Shown: in pieces, positions 44,030 through 56,825 of the stretch
How positions within the stretch are numbered: position 1 is the stretch's first letter
Layout of the letters: the number at the start of each line of letters is the position of its first letter
Source: Enchytraeus crypticus
Taxonomy: Eukaryota; Annelida; Clitellata; Enchytraeida; Enchytraeidae
DNA: 64,000 nt
Direction: 5' to 3'
Assembly: GCA_905160935.1 (NCBI GenBank)
Contig: CAJHZI010000463.1
Coordinates: 926,001-990,000 of the forward strand
The notes under the pieces: model-generated
Told to the model about the DNA's origin: nothing
What the model saw: only the letters and a program-made list of their open reading frames with translations
The model's database searches: none
Position numbers and translations under genes: made by a program

Positions 44030-47000
44030 ATGGCGGCTCAAATGAGAGAAAGTTTGTGCCTAACTCAAGAAGAACACGATGAACTTGTTGCTGTTTTTCA
44101 ATCTGTAAGTTACTAATAGTTTAATATTCGTCAAAGATCTAACTTACTAGCTACGCATATTAACCAGAAAATAATTTAACAGCTAGAATATATGACAAAT
44201 ATGGGGCGGGATTAACGCACTAAAAAAGTAAACACGTATTAAAGTGTGAAATGATCAACTATGTCGATACCTATCACTTTTAACACCACACGTTTAAACT
44301 GTTAGGCAATTTAGTCCATTTTCCGTATAACAAGTCCAGTGAATGTCCGAGATTTTAATCTCAGATCAGCGCGACTGGGATTCGAACCAACGAGATTTCA
44401 ATTCACCTTAGGATCTGTCATTTAAAACTTCATGACGTTACGTACGCTATTGAGACATTCTATTTGGTTTAGTTGCGCGTCGATAATCGACGTTAAGGTA
44501 CGTCGGCCTCGGTTAGTACATGATTGGGTGACCACCGTAGAGACCGAGTGTTGACAGCTTTGAATCAAAAATTCCCAGGGTGTTGGAAGGTTATTCTTAA
44601 ATCGATACCGATTTCAATTGAGGCACCATCAAAAGACAACGATTGCTAACCATTGAGAGGACAGAGGAAATGGGTCTTAAACAAGCATCTGTGCTTCCTG
44701 ACCTAGTGTGCTGTTAAATAAATAGATCAGTTACTCAGTGTGTAGTAAGGATTAGATCGCGCGGTCCATAAATAATGTTAAATATTTTTAAATAGCCGAT
44801 TCTGAGGTGAATTGTACGTTCTGTGTTGGATCCAACTGATTAGAGAAAAATCTCGAACGTTCACAGGATCTGCAAAGGATATGCCGTATATAAATTGTGT
44901 CTAATTTTAAATGTGGTTTTAAAATTGATAAATATCATCATGTACTATAGTACTAAATTAGATTTAAGTGGCTAAGAATCTGGATTATAAATTGGCAATT
45001 GCAATATGTGGACTTGGACTTACTTGATGCATGAGGGCTTGTTTGAACTTAAAGATACCTAAAAACTATAAGTTGCATGTAACCTTAACTTATAATAAGC
45101 TACTATTTTGAGATTATTTTGTATCATGTAGCCTAAGCTTAATTCCTAGATTATTAACTTTGGACCTTCAATAATTAATCGAAGTACTCATAATTCACAA
45201 AAGTTAAATATAATATTAAAAACCTGGAGAAGAAAAGAGATATGAATTCAGCTAATAACTGTATCTATCATAATCTCTATTAGCAACATGTAATTTATAC
45301 TATGCTTTTCAACTGTTATTGGATTTGGATTTATAATTACTATATACCCAAGCTGGTGTTACTTTAGACTGGTGTTACAGGTCTTTTCGGCCTCCTGAAC
45401 CAGTATAATGTGAGTTAAGTTAAATGCAATTTAGTAATAATTATATGAGATTGCTTTTACAACTATTTATGCAGATGGATACAAATGAGAATGGAACAAT
45501 AAACATATCAGAATTGAGTGACGCTTTATCAAAGGTTGGATTGAAGTTACCACCGTGTGATGTGCGGAGATTGGTGGAGCAGCATGATATCATCTGTAAA
45601 GATGAATGTTTGGACTTCTCTGAATTTAGAGTTGTAAGTCTTCCTTTTTTCCTTCATGTTCACATATAAATGGATCTTTAAGTCATGTAACATTCCTAAT
45701 CTCAGTATATTATATATATAAGTGTGAGAGTATAAGTGTATGTGGGTGTGTGTGTATGTGTGTGTGAATGATTCTCACGCAGTTTATATAAAACATCATG
45801 AATGTGAATATACATTCGACAGTGAATATACATTCGACAGTGAATATTGATCATCTCAATGTAATCTCTTCTCTGCTATAACTCAAGGTCAATGACTCTT
45901 GCTCCTATCAGGGCACTTAGTAGAGAGCTCAACCACAAGAAAGAGTCAATTCCTGCGCTCATCAGCTGATCTCTGTCACAGATTATTCTGTATGAAATCT
46001 GAGAGTTATTGGCGAAAGAAAGATATTGGGAGGGAGGGGAGGGGGTTAAGTGGTTGGGGTGTATAGGATTAATAGGATTAATGCTTGGCATGTCTTTCCT
46101 CCAACTCTACGTCTATTACCTCTTTTAGTAAACTTCCCCCCTTTCTATCCAGCTCTTATTCCTATTTCATAATGCATATATCAACTGTCTATATATTCAA
46201 ACTTTCTCCAGAACTTCTTTTTTGTTACTTTCTGTGGCCAGGTAACCTTCTATATTCTTCTCCATATCCACATTTCCAATGTTTCTAGTTTCCTGATATC
46301 TTCCTTCCATGGAGTCCATGTTTCAAATTCATATGATAGCTTATTCAACGTTACGGTTTTCTCTAGATCTTTTTCTGTGCAACTTTCTTTAGGTTTTTAA
46401 AAAAATTAACTTCCCTGATACGAAAGGCCTCCTTTGCTTGTGGAAATCTACTACATATTGTAAAGGATACTACAGTAAATCTTATGCTTTTAAAATGTTG
46501 CACCATCTTTTGATAGCCTTACTCCGAGTCTTCCTTTGGTAGCATATTAAAAATTATAAAATTGTTCTGTAAGAAATGCATTTTGTAGTGAAATGGTCAT
46601 CTATGATGATATCTTACTTTTAATATCACATGTCTTGAGCATTAAGCAGTTCAGTCCTGTATCATTTACTGTTCCTGTGATTATTCAAGATTTTACTCTT
46701 TGATCACCTTGCCCTGGAATCAAACCAATGATGGTTAAATTCACAGTTTTTGTCAAAAAAAATTTATGAATGATATATATGATGCTGTGTGTACTGATTA
46801 TTTTAGACTGAAGAGTAATCAATTATTATAATTACTCATTATTTATTAAATAATTTAATTTTTAATGATTAAATATTAATTTTACACAGAGTGAGGAATT
46901 AAAACACTAAAAGTTACTCATTTAGTTGTTAATTAAGTCATACTTACACCAAAAGCAACATCCTTGCTTCACTCTGCTAAATAGCATAAAAATAGAATTT

Positions 47001-49614
47001 TTGTTACTGTAATAAGTTGTATTATGAGGCAAAATCCGACTGGATTTAAAAATTTTAGCGTAGCTACAAGCAAGTTTACAATTCCTTAACTCTACTCTTT
47101 TAACTGTTTATAAACTCTCAAAGATTTTAACAATGGCAATTCTACTTGTTTTCTAGTTGTATGCACTGCTGAAAGACACATATGACCTTGGAAGTCGCTT
47201 CCGGAATGTTCTTGCTCCTCGTTCTGGACTCGACAATTATGGAGGGATGTGCTCAACTTCTGCTGAGGGTACAACACATACTGTGCGACAAGAGGAACAA
47301 GTTGCCTTCTCCAACTGGATAAATCGGTCTTTAGTTTTCTGATATCTTGCTTGTTTGAAGCCTTTGGTTTAAGTTATTTAGTTTAAGTCATTTAGTTTAG
47401 CATAGTCAAACCATTACTTTTTGAAGCTCGTTTGATATCTGTGCTTATCTGTTCGAATTAGTAAGAATAGAGAACTATATAATGGAAATGTATATATGAA
47501 TATATGTGAGTTATCTTTCACTGTGTACTGCTTAACGGCTGGTCCATGATATAGAGCCATTAATTCTATCCTACAGTTTCATTTTCATCTCTATGGGCTG
47601 AGCCTATGGCTTATTGGAAATTTGTTTGACAGCAGATCAGTAGGTGCAAGGTTCAAATCCAGTATTCTACCCGTCATTGACATGCTATTCGAGCTGCCAT
47701 TTTCTCTGGTAGAAAATGTAGCTTTAAGCTCAGAATATGGGTTATTTCTTATACTCCAGAAATTATTTACTAATGCATTCTTATATTGATGAATTACATA
47801 TATTTTGCTACATATGCGAATACATATATTTATACTGGCATAGATACACTCATTTTTATGCCAATAATACTTAGTTTCTTAAGATTTAAGGCAAAATTCA
47901 TACCTTCTAATACAATAAATCCAAAACTATTTAAAAAACTTAATTAGATTAAGTACTGTAGCAGTTCTAGATTGTTATCTGGCCCTGTTATTAATATATT
48001 TACTGCATTGCTTTTATATGCAGAAGATTTAAAATAAAATGTTAGTTTGTATTTTGTTTATTTTTTCTTTATAGTAACCTGGCAGACGATCCAGACTGTA
48101 TCAAATATCTGCCAATCAATGTGGAGAGTCGAGATCTTTATGTTAAATGTGATGATGGCGTCATTTACTGGTTGGTTGTTTGTAATTCATCATTAATATT
48201 CATAAAATAATTTTCAGCAAGATTTTTAACCTGAATCTGTTTAGAATTTTTACAAATTGTGATTGTTTATTAATATTGATTAAGCTTGTTGCTCAATACC
48301 CTAAATAATTCTGGTTCCATAGTTGTGTGTTTGGAATAGATTTAACCAGCTCATCCGCATTCAGCCCTATGAGAGATGAGATAGATTTCTATTTCTAAAT
48401 ACTCATTCTTGGTATGATTGTGAAATTTAAAAAAAAAAAAAAAGGAATCAGTACTTACTTGATTTTTCTTCTGCTACTTTTGAAGTTCTTGGTTTTTTTA
48501 TTTTTCTAATTTTAGGATATTATCAATGTCACTAAACTATAATAATATTGTTTTGCCAGAAATATAGCTTTTTCTTTACTTGAAAATTAGCATTAAGGAA
48601 ATTATAAATATATTGGCATTCAGATTTAAACTTTGTCTGCAATAATCTATCCCATGTTTTTGCAAATATTTATTTAACTTTGTGAATTATATCAGGACTA
48701 ATGTGAATTGGAGAGTTTTGAAGTTTTAACTTAAACTGCAGTAAAGTAAATTCCAATATTTCAATAAATTATTTTCGTATTTTAGTAAATTTGTAATTTT
48801 GAAAACTGTTTGCAGTAAACTTATAAATCGGTCTCAGCCTAATACAATAGATGAGCGAGCAATAAACAAAGGGAAATTGAGCATATATCATATGCACGAG
48901 AACTTGACTCTGGCGCTGAATTCTGCTCGAGCCATTGGATGTAACATCATTAATATTGGTCCCGAGGACCTTAAAGCTGGGAAACCTCATCTTGTACTAG
49001 GCCTCTTATGGCAGATTATCAGGGTATGATATTACTTTTTCAGCAATACAGTTATATGTAATTCAATGTTTTGCCTTTTTAAGTTATTTATTTTATTATA
49101 TTCGTTTATTACATGAAATCTGACATACCGCAGAAATCGTACACACACACAAATGGCAATATAGAAAGTAATAAACATAAGCAGACATTGTTTAAAAGAA
49201 ACTTAAATTTAATCCTTTATGCCCGCATAAATGATTTACTCAGTTTCTGATCCAGACAGCACTAACTCTCATTGATTGATCCTTTGTGTTGATATCTTTC
49301 AGGATCTTTTCTTCCATTTTCATTCCTAAATCTATCTTCCATCACCACTTCCTAAATGAACCTTATTATGATATTCCTTCACATCTTGTCTTAGAGTCAT
49401 TTTTTAAATCCTGATTTTGTTTTGATATCAGGGTCTTGCTGATCTCAACAGAGATCAACTTAGTCATATTTTTTCTATTTAATTAAATCAATGGGATATA
49501 GGGGATTGACTGATGATATGGTGTGGGACAGGGAGGACTGGAAAAAGTGTATTCATATCCCGATCCTGGCTAAACTGGGATTTAAGGGAAGATGATGATG
49601 ATGATGATGATGAC

Positions 49615-49691
<77 letters not shown>

Positions 49692-52600
49692 GGACGACGA
49701 CGACGACGACGACGATGATTGATGATGATGATGATGACGACGACGACGACGACGATGATGATTGATGATGATGATGATGATGATTGATGATGATGATTGA
49801 TGACGACGATGATGATGAATTAAATCTATTGGATACGGTGGTAACTTATCAGTTGAACTTATGACGCAGATTGGGCTGTTGTCTGACATTAATCTTCACG
49901 AGCATCCTGGGCTTGCTCTGCTGCTGAGAGATGGAGAAAATCTCGATGAGATTGTGAGACTCTCTCCGGAAGAAGTTCTCATCCGATGGGTCAACTATCA
50001 TCTAGAACGTTCTGCGTCCGGTGTAAAGATTACCAACTTCTCGTCCGATATCAAGGATTCCATCGCTTACCTCCATCTAATCAATCAGATTGCTCCGAGA
50101 GATGCAGGAGTTAGCTTCCTAAGCCAGAATGTTAGTTTTAATGATACTATATCTATTTTATTGTTCTACAATTAAACCTCTAATATAAATTCAATAATTG
50201 CCTATAGGTGAAAGCGATAGCTACATCTGTATCTAAAATTATTTTCAATTTTTCGAATTTTTATGATGTTTTTCATTTTGCAACTTGTAATATTTTTGGC
50301 TACCATTTTGAAATTTATTCATACTTTCAATTTATAAATTATTCATTACAAAGTAATGCTTTGTAATATTTATGTGTGAATTGAAAATTATCAAGTTAAA
50401 AGACGGTTTCTTTGATCAAGTGATAACCAGTTAACGTAACTCTTAGCAATAAGTCCTGTTCTTTGACCACAAATGTGGCTCCGGGATGAGTGGTAGGTTA
50501 AATTATGCATTATTTGAGACTAGATTAATTCAAATCTAGTGTGAGACATTAAATTAACCAGACAAAGACTGATGAAATTTAGAATGAAATAAAATAGTAA
50601 CAACCTGTTATCTTGCTTAGACTGGTTTTCGCTACAATGAAATATTTTTAAAAACTGGCTGGAGCCAGTGGCGATGTCGGTAAGATATTCTACCGCGGAT
50701 CAGTATGTGCGGGGTTCAAATCCTGGGGCTTGCCCGTGACTGACATCACTTACGATTGAGGAAAATGACTTTAACATTGGCTTTTTTTGCTTTTTACTAG
50801 AAGTTTTGTAGCTGTATTGTCAATGACTATTTAGGAACCTAATCTATTGGCTCGCGCTGAGAAGATGCTGCAAGAAGCGGAGAAGATCGGCTGTCGCAGT
50901 TTCGTCACCGCCTCAGACGTTGTTCACGGCGTGGAGAAGTTGAATATGGCTTTCGTAGCCAATCTGTTCAATATGTATCCAGCCATTGACAGCGAACACT
51001 CAACTAACTTAGATCTCTATTCTATACAGGAGGAAACTCGTGAGGAAAGAAGTATGTAATTTTTATTTCATCACAAAATTTAATGACACTTTTATTCATT
51101 GTATAGTACTAGGATGGATGGGTATATAAACCTCAGGTGATTATACAGTAACTGTTAATGTTGGTATATGACTTAGTTAAATGTGGCGGTTAATGTTGTT
51201 GAACTCGTAATGTTGGTAAATCTCGTCTTCCAGGGGAATATCCGATGGAGTATTTTCATATTTCTACTATTGGGATGTACTAATATGACTGAAGTTATGT
51301 AGTTTCCAGTTTATTATAACTAATCAATTAGTTAATTTTCTTTAGTACACGCTAACTAAATCTCAAATACACTACTAATGAGGCAAACTCTATCTAGCTT
51401 GCTGAGTTCACAAGAGTTGTGGAAAACCTGAGGAGTTACTTGGAAGACCACTTGAAGTACTGCAAAGAACCTTGGAGGACTTACCACTGCCTATCGATGC
51501 CGATGTCGATAAGATATTCGACCGCGGATCAGTATGTACGGGGTTCAAATCTGAACTCGCCCGCCACTGAAATCGCTTTTGAGTGAAGTAACTGACGTTA
51601 ACATTAGCTTTACCAGCTTAACCATATCGGTATTTGTCGCATCTTAAAAATTTTGCTGCCGATCTAATATGTAAAATTTAACATCAGTCGTTACTCCTGA
51701 GCCATATATTTTGTGTAATTTCTATCTACACCAGTACAGTGGACTGCTGTGATGCTCACTTCCTTTATACAACATTATACCCGCATTTTATCTCTTTCTA
51801 CTGCATTTAGTCGTTCTTGCCCCAGTGAAGATGTTTTTGCAATTTTTGGATAATGGTTAGTTACATATCAGTGACTTACCTGTAAATTACTAACTACTAT
51901 TACCATAATCTTTGTGACGGTAGCTCGAGTGTGTCGAGTCGTCTTAAAGAGAAGCCTAGTGCTTCTGAACCTTGACGTTAAGCACACTACAACCTGGTAA
52001 CCTGTAGAAGATGTTTTGTCTGCTCTCAGTGTATCGTAACTGGATGAACAGTCTGGGCGTTTCTCCATACGTTCACTATCTCTACAGCGATCTCACCAAC
52101 GGTCTCATCATCTTTCAACTCTATGATATCATCAAACCCGGCATTGTGGATTGGTCCAAGGTCATTAAGAACTTCAACAAGATGCGCATGCTTATGGAAA
52201 AAATAGGTTTGTTTATATGTGTACATGTGTTTGGTTTTCACGTAAGTGGCGTTAAGTGATCACTTAGTAATTGTGATAATATTGGCTCTAAGCGTAGAAT
52301 TTATACTTTAGTTTATAACTTATAGCTTTTGATTTGATGATACATCCTGCAACTGTGCATTGTTAAGAACATGTTATTCTAATGCCTATTTCTTCCAGTA
52401 GCAAGCTGCTATATTTAATTTTCTAGCTAAGATTAGAAATTTTTTAATGTTCAGTGACATCAAACAGCAACAATTTACGTTCTTCAAATACTTACAATAG
52501 AGTTCAATTTTTTCTCGCTCTATGGCAAGAGCAGTACATACATTTTACATTAAAACTTAAGATGAACATCGATGTAGGCCTTATACTATTTAAGAATTTC

Positions 52601-55600
52601 TTAAATTTTCTTTTGACCTATTCCAACTTACACATTTAATTGTATAATTTGTAGAAAACTGTAATTATGCCGTTGCTTTGGGCAAACAATGCAAGTTCTC
52701 TCTGGTAGGCATTGATGGCAAAGATTTGTACGATGGAAACCCAACATTAACATTGGGTAAGTGGATTCTTAAGCTTGCAACAAACAGTTAGTAATGATGC
52801 CTGGACCTGCCGGCCGCCGGGCAGAACTCGAGTATATATATATATATATATATATTACTAATATATATATAATATATATATAATATATATATATATTCTT
52901 CTATCTCTCGTCGTGCAATGCCTCGGGCAGGTCATGGTAATAACGCTACACTCTTCTCTGTCTTCCACCTTCCTCTTCATTTCCACATATGAGTGGGTCT
53001 TTAAATCATCTAACATACCTAATCTCGGCCTGCTCCTGCCTCTTTTTCATTCCATTCTACCTTCTATGACCTCTTTTAATAGACCTTCCCCCCTTAGAAT
53101 GTGTCCTATCCATCTCTCCTTCCTATTTCTTAATACATTTATCAACTGTCTATCTGTGCCACCTCTCTCCAGGACTTTCTCATTCGTAACCTTTTGAGTC
53201 CAGCTAATCCTCTCCATTCTTCTCCAAATCCACATTTCCAATGCCTCCAGTTTCCTAATATCTTCCTTCCTTAAGGTCCATGTTTCACATCATACAATAG
53301 CGTGGTCCAAACCAAAGTTTTCACTATCTTTATCTTTGTGTCTTTCTTTAGACTTTTTGTTAATAGTTCTTTCTACTAGCAAATGCCGCTTTTGCTTGTG
53401 CAGTCCTACTGCATATTTCTGTCTCACATTTCCCATCATCGGTTATAGTATGACCCACATATTTGAAACTCCTTACCTGTTCCAATTTCGTACCATTTAT
53501 TGTGATATTAACTTCACCTTTATTATTGGACACTCTCATAACCTTGGTCTTTTTTAGATTAATCTTCATGCCATATCTTAGGGCGATATCATTCAGCTTA
53601 TCCATTATCTTCTGCAATCCAATCTCGCTGCCCGCTACCATTCCTTGGCATCTGAAAATCGTAAATCCTTGTAACAATTCTCTATCCTTTTCTCCTCTTA
53701 CAAGTGCCTTAAGGCTTCTCCATCATGGCCTCAGCGTAATGTAAACCAGCAGCGGCAAAATGCTGTACACCCTGTCAACCCACGTCCTATTTCACCTTCT
53801 CTGAGTATTTATTGTTGGATTTTATTAATGCTCTTTGCTTCATGTACAAGAGAGAGAGATAGTCTATAGAAATGTAATTTTATATAAATATATATATATA
53901 GATATATATATATATAATATATTATATATACGGTATATATAAGAGATATTATAAGTATATATATATATATTCATATTATATTATATATCATACAGTATAT
54001 ATACTATCTCTATTAATTATATATATAGATATATATATACAGTATATATATATCTTATATCATATATAGTATATATATATAATGTATATATATATTATAT
54101 ATATATAATATCTATAGATGCAGAGAGAAGAGAGGGGAAGAGATCGGTGTAGCGACCTTATACTCGAAGATGAACTGATTGAGAGTACGCGTGGAACAAG
54201 TAAAGGAAATCGAGAGAGATTAGTATATAGAAATGTAATTTTATATAAATATAATCCTATAATCCATTAATATTTTGTAACTTAGTTGATTTCATACAGG
54301 TATATTCGAATAAGTTTTTTATTGTTTAAAAAGCTGGTAAAGCTAAGGTTAACGTCAGTTTCCTCACTCGAAAGCGATGTCAGTGACGGGCGAGCCCAGG
54401 ATTTGAACCCCGCACCTATTGATCCGCGGTCGAGTACCTTACCGACTTCGCCTCTGGCTCCTGCCAATGAAACAGACATTAACAGATATTAAACGTCATT
54501 TAACAGTATTCTGTTATCTAATGATTTGTTATACTTTTATTTTTAAACGATGAGAAAAATTTTATTCAGAAAGAGTAATTCATTACTATAATCAATGCTA
54601 TATTTTTATTCTTTTACAAGAGATATATTTATAGTACTGTTAATTATTTCAGCACTTGTCTGGCAGCTAATGAAAGCCTACACGCTAACTATTCTATCGA
54701 AGCTCACTAGGAATGATGCTGGTCATCCTATTGTTGAGAAAGAAATCGTTGATTGGGCGAATCAAAAGGTTAACTTTGTTTTTTTACATTTGAATTCTGA
54801 CTGGATCTTTGCTGGTGGATCTTCATTAACTTGTAGTGATATAATAATCGTCAAACGTTGCACTGTGCACGATTATGATAAATATACTTCAGCAGATCTA
54901 GAATAGTTTTCATTACGAAGAAATAACACATTTTGTGTTTCCATAGTTTTCTTGAGTTAAAGTTAATTATATAAAGCTAATGTTAACGTCAATTTCCGCA
55001 CTCGGAAGCGATGTCAGTGACGGGCGAGCTCAGAATTTGAACCCCTCACCCACTTATCCGCGGTGGAATATTTTAACGACATCGCGACTGGCTCCAGCCA
55101 CTGGTTCCAGCCAGTGGCGATATGCATTTTAATGTAATATTTAGTAAGCTATTTCCTAATATAACCTTACAGTGAAGAATCAGATATTTAGGTGTGATTA
55201 TTTCGTATTGTATTGTATTATGCTGTATTGTATTGTATTATGCTGTATTGTATTATGTTATGCTGTATTGTATTATATTATGCTGTATTGTATTATGTTA
55301 TGCTGTATTGTATTATATTATGCTGTATTATATTGTATTATAGTTGCAAGCCAGTGGAAAGAAATCGAAGATAACCGGGTTTAATGACACGAGCATTGCT
55401 GACTCGCGAGCCATCGTAGATCTCGTGGACTCATGCAAACCTGGCTCTGTTAACTACGATCTCATCAAAACTGGGTACACGGCGCAGGTAGTTTTCTTAA
55501 TTAGTTATTAGTTTAGTTAATTAGTTTAATCAATTAGTTACTTTTTGTAGATTTATTTTAAAGCAGTATTTAAAATTAATTTTTACTTTTTTAATTTTTT

Positions 55601-56825
55601 ATTTAGATTTAGTTTTTATTTTATTTATTTTTAAAATATTTTTTTAGTTGATAGATTTCTATTCTGCAACCTGCTAACTTCAACAAGCATAAATAAATTG
55701 CCTGAGGAACGGCATTTTTGCATTCTTTCCTTCAACGATTTGCCTATTTACAAGTTTAAACTACATTGTCCTACTTTCATATAGCTCATCTGTTAAATAC
55801 CGAGCACCTAATGGCTGTATTAAAGTCTGAAATAGTCTTTAGCCTGAATATATATTTATTCTGATTTTTGTTATTACATTCCTTAGTTTCTGCTAATTCA
55901 CCTCATACAATGTACACAATACACGTTTTGTACCACTATGACATTAAGTAAATTTATGTTGAGTTAACTTAGCTACGGTTCAAGCATAACATGAACAAAT
56001 TCTCTATATATAGCGTTATAGTTCCTTCATTGGAAAAATAATTGTAGCTAATAATGGTAACGGTATTTATGTATTTAGTCTGATCACATCTAGGATCCAT
56101 CTCGATGGAGGTGACAGCAGATTTAACTTTTTCTAATATCCATTTACTGCATATTCATTGTTTCTTTGAATATCATCCATATCCAATATATAATTTCCTA
56201 CTTAAATCCTCTCTTTCTTTTCTGATTCTCTTTCTCCTGATTTTCGCCTGTTTCTGTTTTTAAACTCTGTTGTCCTTTCTTTCTTTTGGTTTTTCCCCGT
56301 TTTGTGTACGATTTGTTTGAACAATTGACCAACCGGTGACTGCACGTGTCGTAGAAGGCGACTTAAGCACTAAGATCCATACCAACGTCAGAAAAGGCAT
56401 TCGGTTGGTGAGCGTCTATGCTCCAGAAATTGCTACCAAAATTTAAACGAATGGAAAAGTCTCACATAGGGGATTGACTGATGATATGATGTAGGACAGA
56501 GAGGGTTTGAGATAGTCTATTTGTATTCCGACCCTAGTTAAACTGGGATTCAAGAAAGGATGATGATAATGATGATGATGATGAAGTTCTTTCTTCGTTT
56601 AGTCCCGATGGAATATTCGCATTCGTGCGTTGTGTATCGCAGGATAAGCTGGACAATGCTAAGTACGCGATAACGATGGCAAGAAAAATCGGAGCACACG
56701 TTTACGCGCTGCCTGAAGACATCGTTGAAGTCAAATCAAAAATGGTCATGACGATTTTTGCCTGTCTGATGATAAAGGACTTTCAACCGGCCGTCGTTTC
56801 TTCCGCCTCGCGAAGAAAATTCTAA
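44030..56825 (+). CDS. Plastin/fimbrin, actin-bundling protein, complete, 12 exons
   Basis: Cytoplasmic Ca-regulated F-actin cross-linker (PLS1/LCP1/PLS3 family). Exons: 44030-44104, 45475-45633, 47157-47326, 48075-48170, 48816-49023, 49870-50130, 50835-51051, 52030-52206, 52655-52756, 54653-54768, 55344-55487, 56643-56825; phases agree, 1908 nt (635 aa; human PLS3 630). Domain order: N-terminal EF-hands, then four calponin-homology domains in two actin-binding modules. Motifs include the EF loop [117 protein letters not shown], and [20 protein letters not shown] near the end. The second EF-hand ([15 protein letters not shown]) lacks the usual acidic loop residues. The C-terminus ends SSASRRKF rather than the vertebrate GRGMKRV. 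A GAT microsatellite lies about 50 bp before exon 6 and a 15-bp-type array runs into the exon 11 acceptor. Confidence 0.95.
44225..44460 (-). mobile_element. tRNA-SINE family 1, near full length
   Basis: Complete from the 3' end (AAGTAAACACG) to the tRNA-like head (CGCTATTGAGACATTC); directly followed by the 5S-derived element. Plastin intron 1. Confidence 0.8.
44470..44735 (+). mobile_element. 5S-rRNA-derived (SINE3-type) element, single copy
   Basis: 44474-44561 aligns along its length with the 3' two thirds of 5S rRNA: GATAATCGACGTTAAGG (5S GATCTCGGAAGCTAAGC), GTCGGCCTCGGTTAGTACAT (5S GTCGGGCCTGGTTAGTACTT), GATTGGGTGACCACC (5S GGATGGGAGACCGCC) and GTTGACAGCTTTG (5S GCTGTAGGCTTT). A non-rRNA body of about 150 bp follows, ending in TAAATAAATAG. 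This is the layout of a SINE3 element. It sits between two tRNA-SINEs in plastin intron 1. Confidence 0.65.
44797..44955 (+). mobile_element. Diverged tRNA-SINE family 1 copy
   Basis: GATTCTGAGGTGAATTG, AGAGAAAAATCTCGAACG, TTTTAAATGTGGTTTTAAAA and TGATAAATATCATC match the family body with many changes. Confidence 0.5.
46075..46440 (-). mobile_element. Diverged copy of the 52905-53745 LINE
   Basis: Shares TTACCTCTTTTAGTAAAC, CCACATTTCCAATG, TAGTTTCCTGATATCTTCC and CCATGTTTCA with the larger copy. No open frame survives. In plastin intron 2. Confidence 0.6.
46575..46745 (-). mobile_element. Diverged tRNA-SINE family 1 copy
   Basis: Matches in order: TAGTGAAATGGTCATCTATG, TTTTAATATCACATGT, TGTGATTATTCAAGATTTTA and CTGGAATCAAACCAATGATG. 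Confidence 0.5.
47598..47733 (+). mobile_element. tRNA-SINE family 2, diverged
   Basis: CAGATCAGTAGGTGCAAGG, GGTTCAAATCCAG and CCCGTCATTGACATGC identify the copy; the head is altered. Confidence 0.65.
49590..49815. repeat. GAT/GAC microsatellite
   Basis: Long (GAT)n with GAC blocks that grew from the tail of a GAT-tailed LINE end at 49495; ends about 55 bp before plastin exon 6. Confidence 0.92.
50655..50803 (+). mobile_element. tRNA-SINE family 2
   Basis: ACTGGCTGGAGCCAGTGGCG through GCGGGGTTCAAATCCTGG to a TTTTTTGCTTTTT end; plastin intron 6. Confidence 0.82.
51488..51626 (+). mobile_element. tRNA-SINE family 2
   Basis: TATCGATGCCGATGTCGATAAG head, GGGGTTCAAATC B box, GTTAACATTAGCTTTACC end; plastin intron 7. 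Confidence 0.78.
52905..53745 (-). mobile_element. LINE reverse transcriptase 3' fragment (RTE/Jockey-like), degenerate
   Basis: Minus-strand frames at 53360-53677 ([59 protein letters not shown]) and at 53047-53241 ([20 protein letters not shown]) are consecutive parts of a LINE reverse transcriptase palm/thumb and C-terminal region. The two frames are offset, so the copy is frameshifted. It lies in plastin intron 9 and ends near an AT microsatellite. Confidence 0.8.
53880..54120. repeat. Imperfect (TA)n tract
   Basis: AT-alternating sequence with GATATA and TACGGT breaks in plastin intron 9. The 30-bp flanks (AGAGAGAGAT..TAGAAATGTAATTTTATATAAATAT) occur on both sides, at about 53850 and 54212. 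Confidence 0.85.
54330..54466 (-). mobile_element. tRNA-SINE family 2
   Basis: AAAGCTGGTAAAGCTAAGG to CTTCGCCTCTGGCTCC, with the B box as GGATTTGAACCCC on the plus strand; plastin intron 9. Confidence 0.82.
54975..55125 (-). mobile_element. tRNA-SINE family 2 with inverted head extension
   Basis: Family body from AAAGCTAATGTTAACGTCAA, then a head followed by an inverted partial copy of itself (CACTGGTTCCAGCCAGTGG). Plastin intron 10. Confidence 0.75.
55203..55343. repeat. TGTATTGTATTATGC array at the plastin exon 11 acceptor
   Basis: Repeated TGTATTGTATTA and TGCTG motifs run directly into the TATTATAG acceptor at 55343. Confidence 0.85.
56320..56592 (+). mobile_element. LINE 3'UTR with (GAT)n tail, RTE-like
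   Basis: Contains GACTGCACGTGTCGTAGAAG, GGCATTCGGTTGGTGAGCG, GGACAGAGAGGGTTTGAGAT and CCTAGTTAAACTGGGATTCA, then (GATGAT)n. Similar ends recur at 5303-5385 (+), 22797-23070 (-), 28820-28960 (-), 34501-34615 (-), 38427-38610 (-), 49495-49600 (+), 58977-59190 (-) and 62330-62420 (+). Confidence 0.65.

Noticed and set aside
49513-49889. Long poly-Asp and poly-Ser frames
   Set aside because: Translations of the (GAT)n microsatellite in plastin intron 5, not genes.
53047-53677. Retroviral or LTR-element reverse transcriptase
   Set aside because: Motifs and the lack of LTRs, gag or integrase fit a non-LTR LINE.
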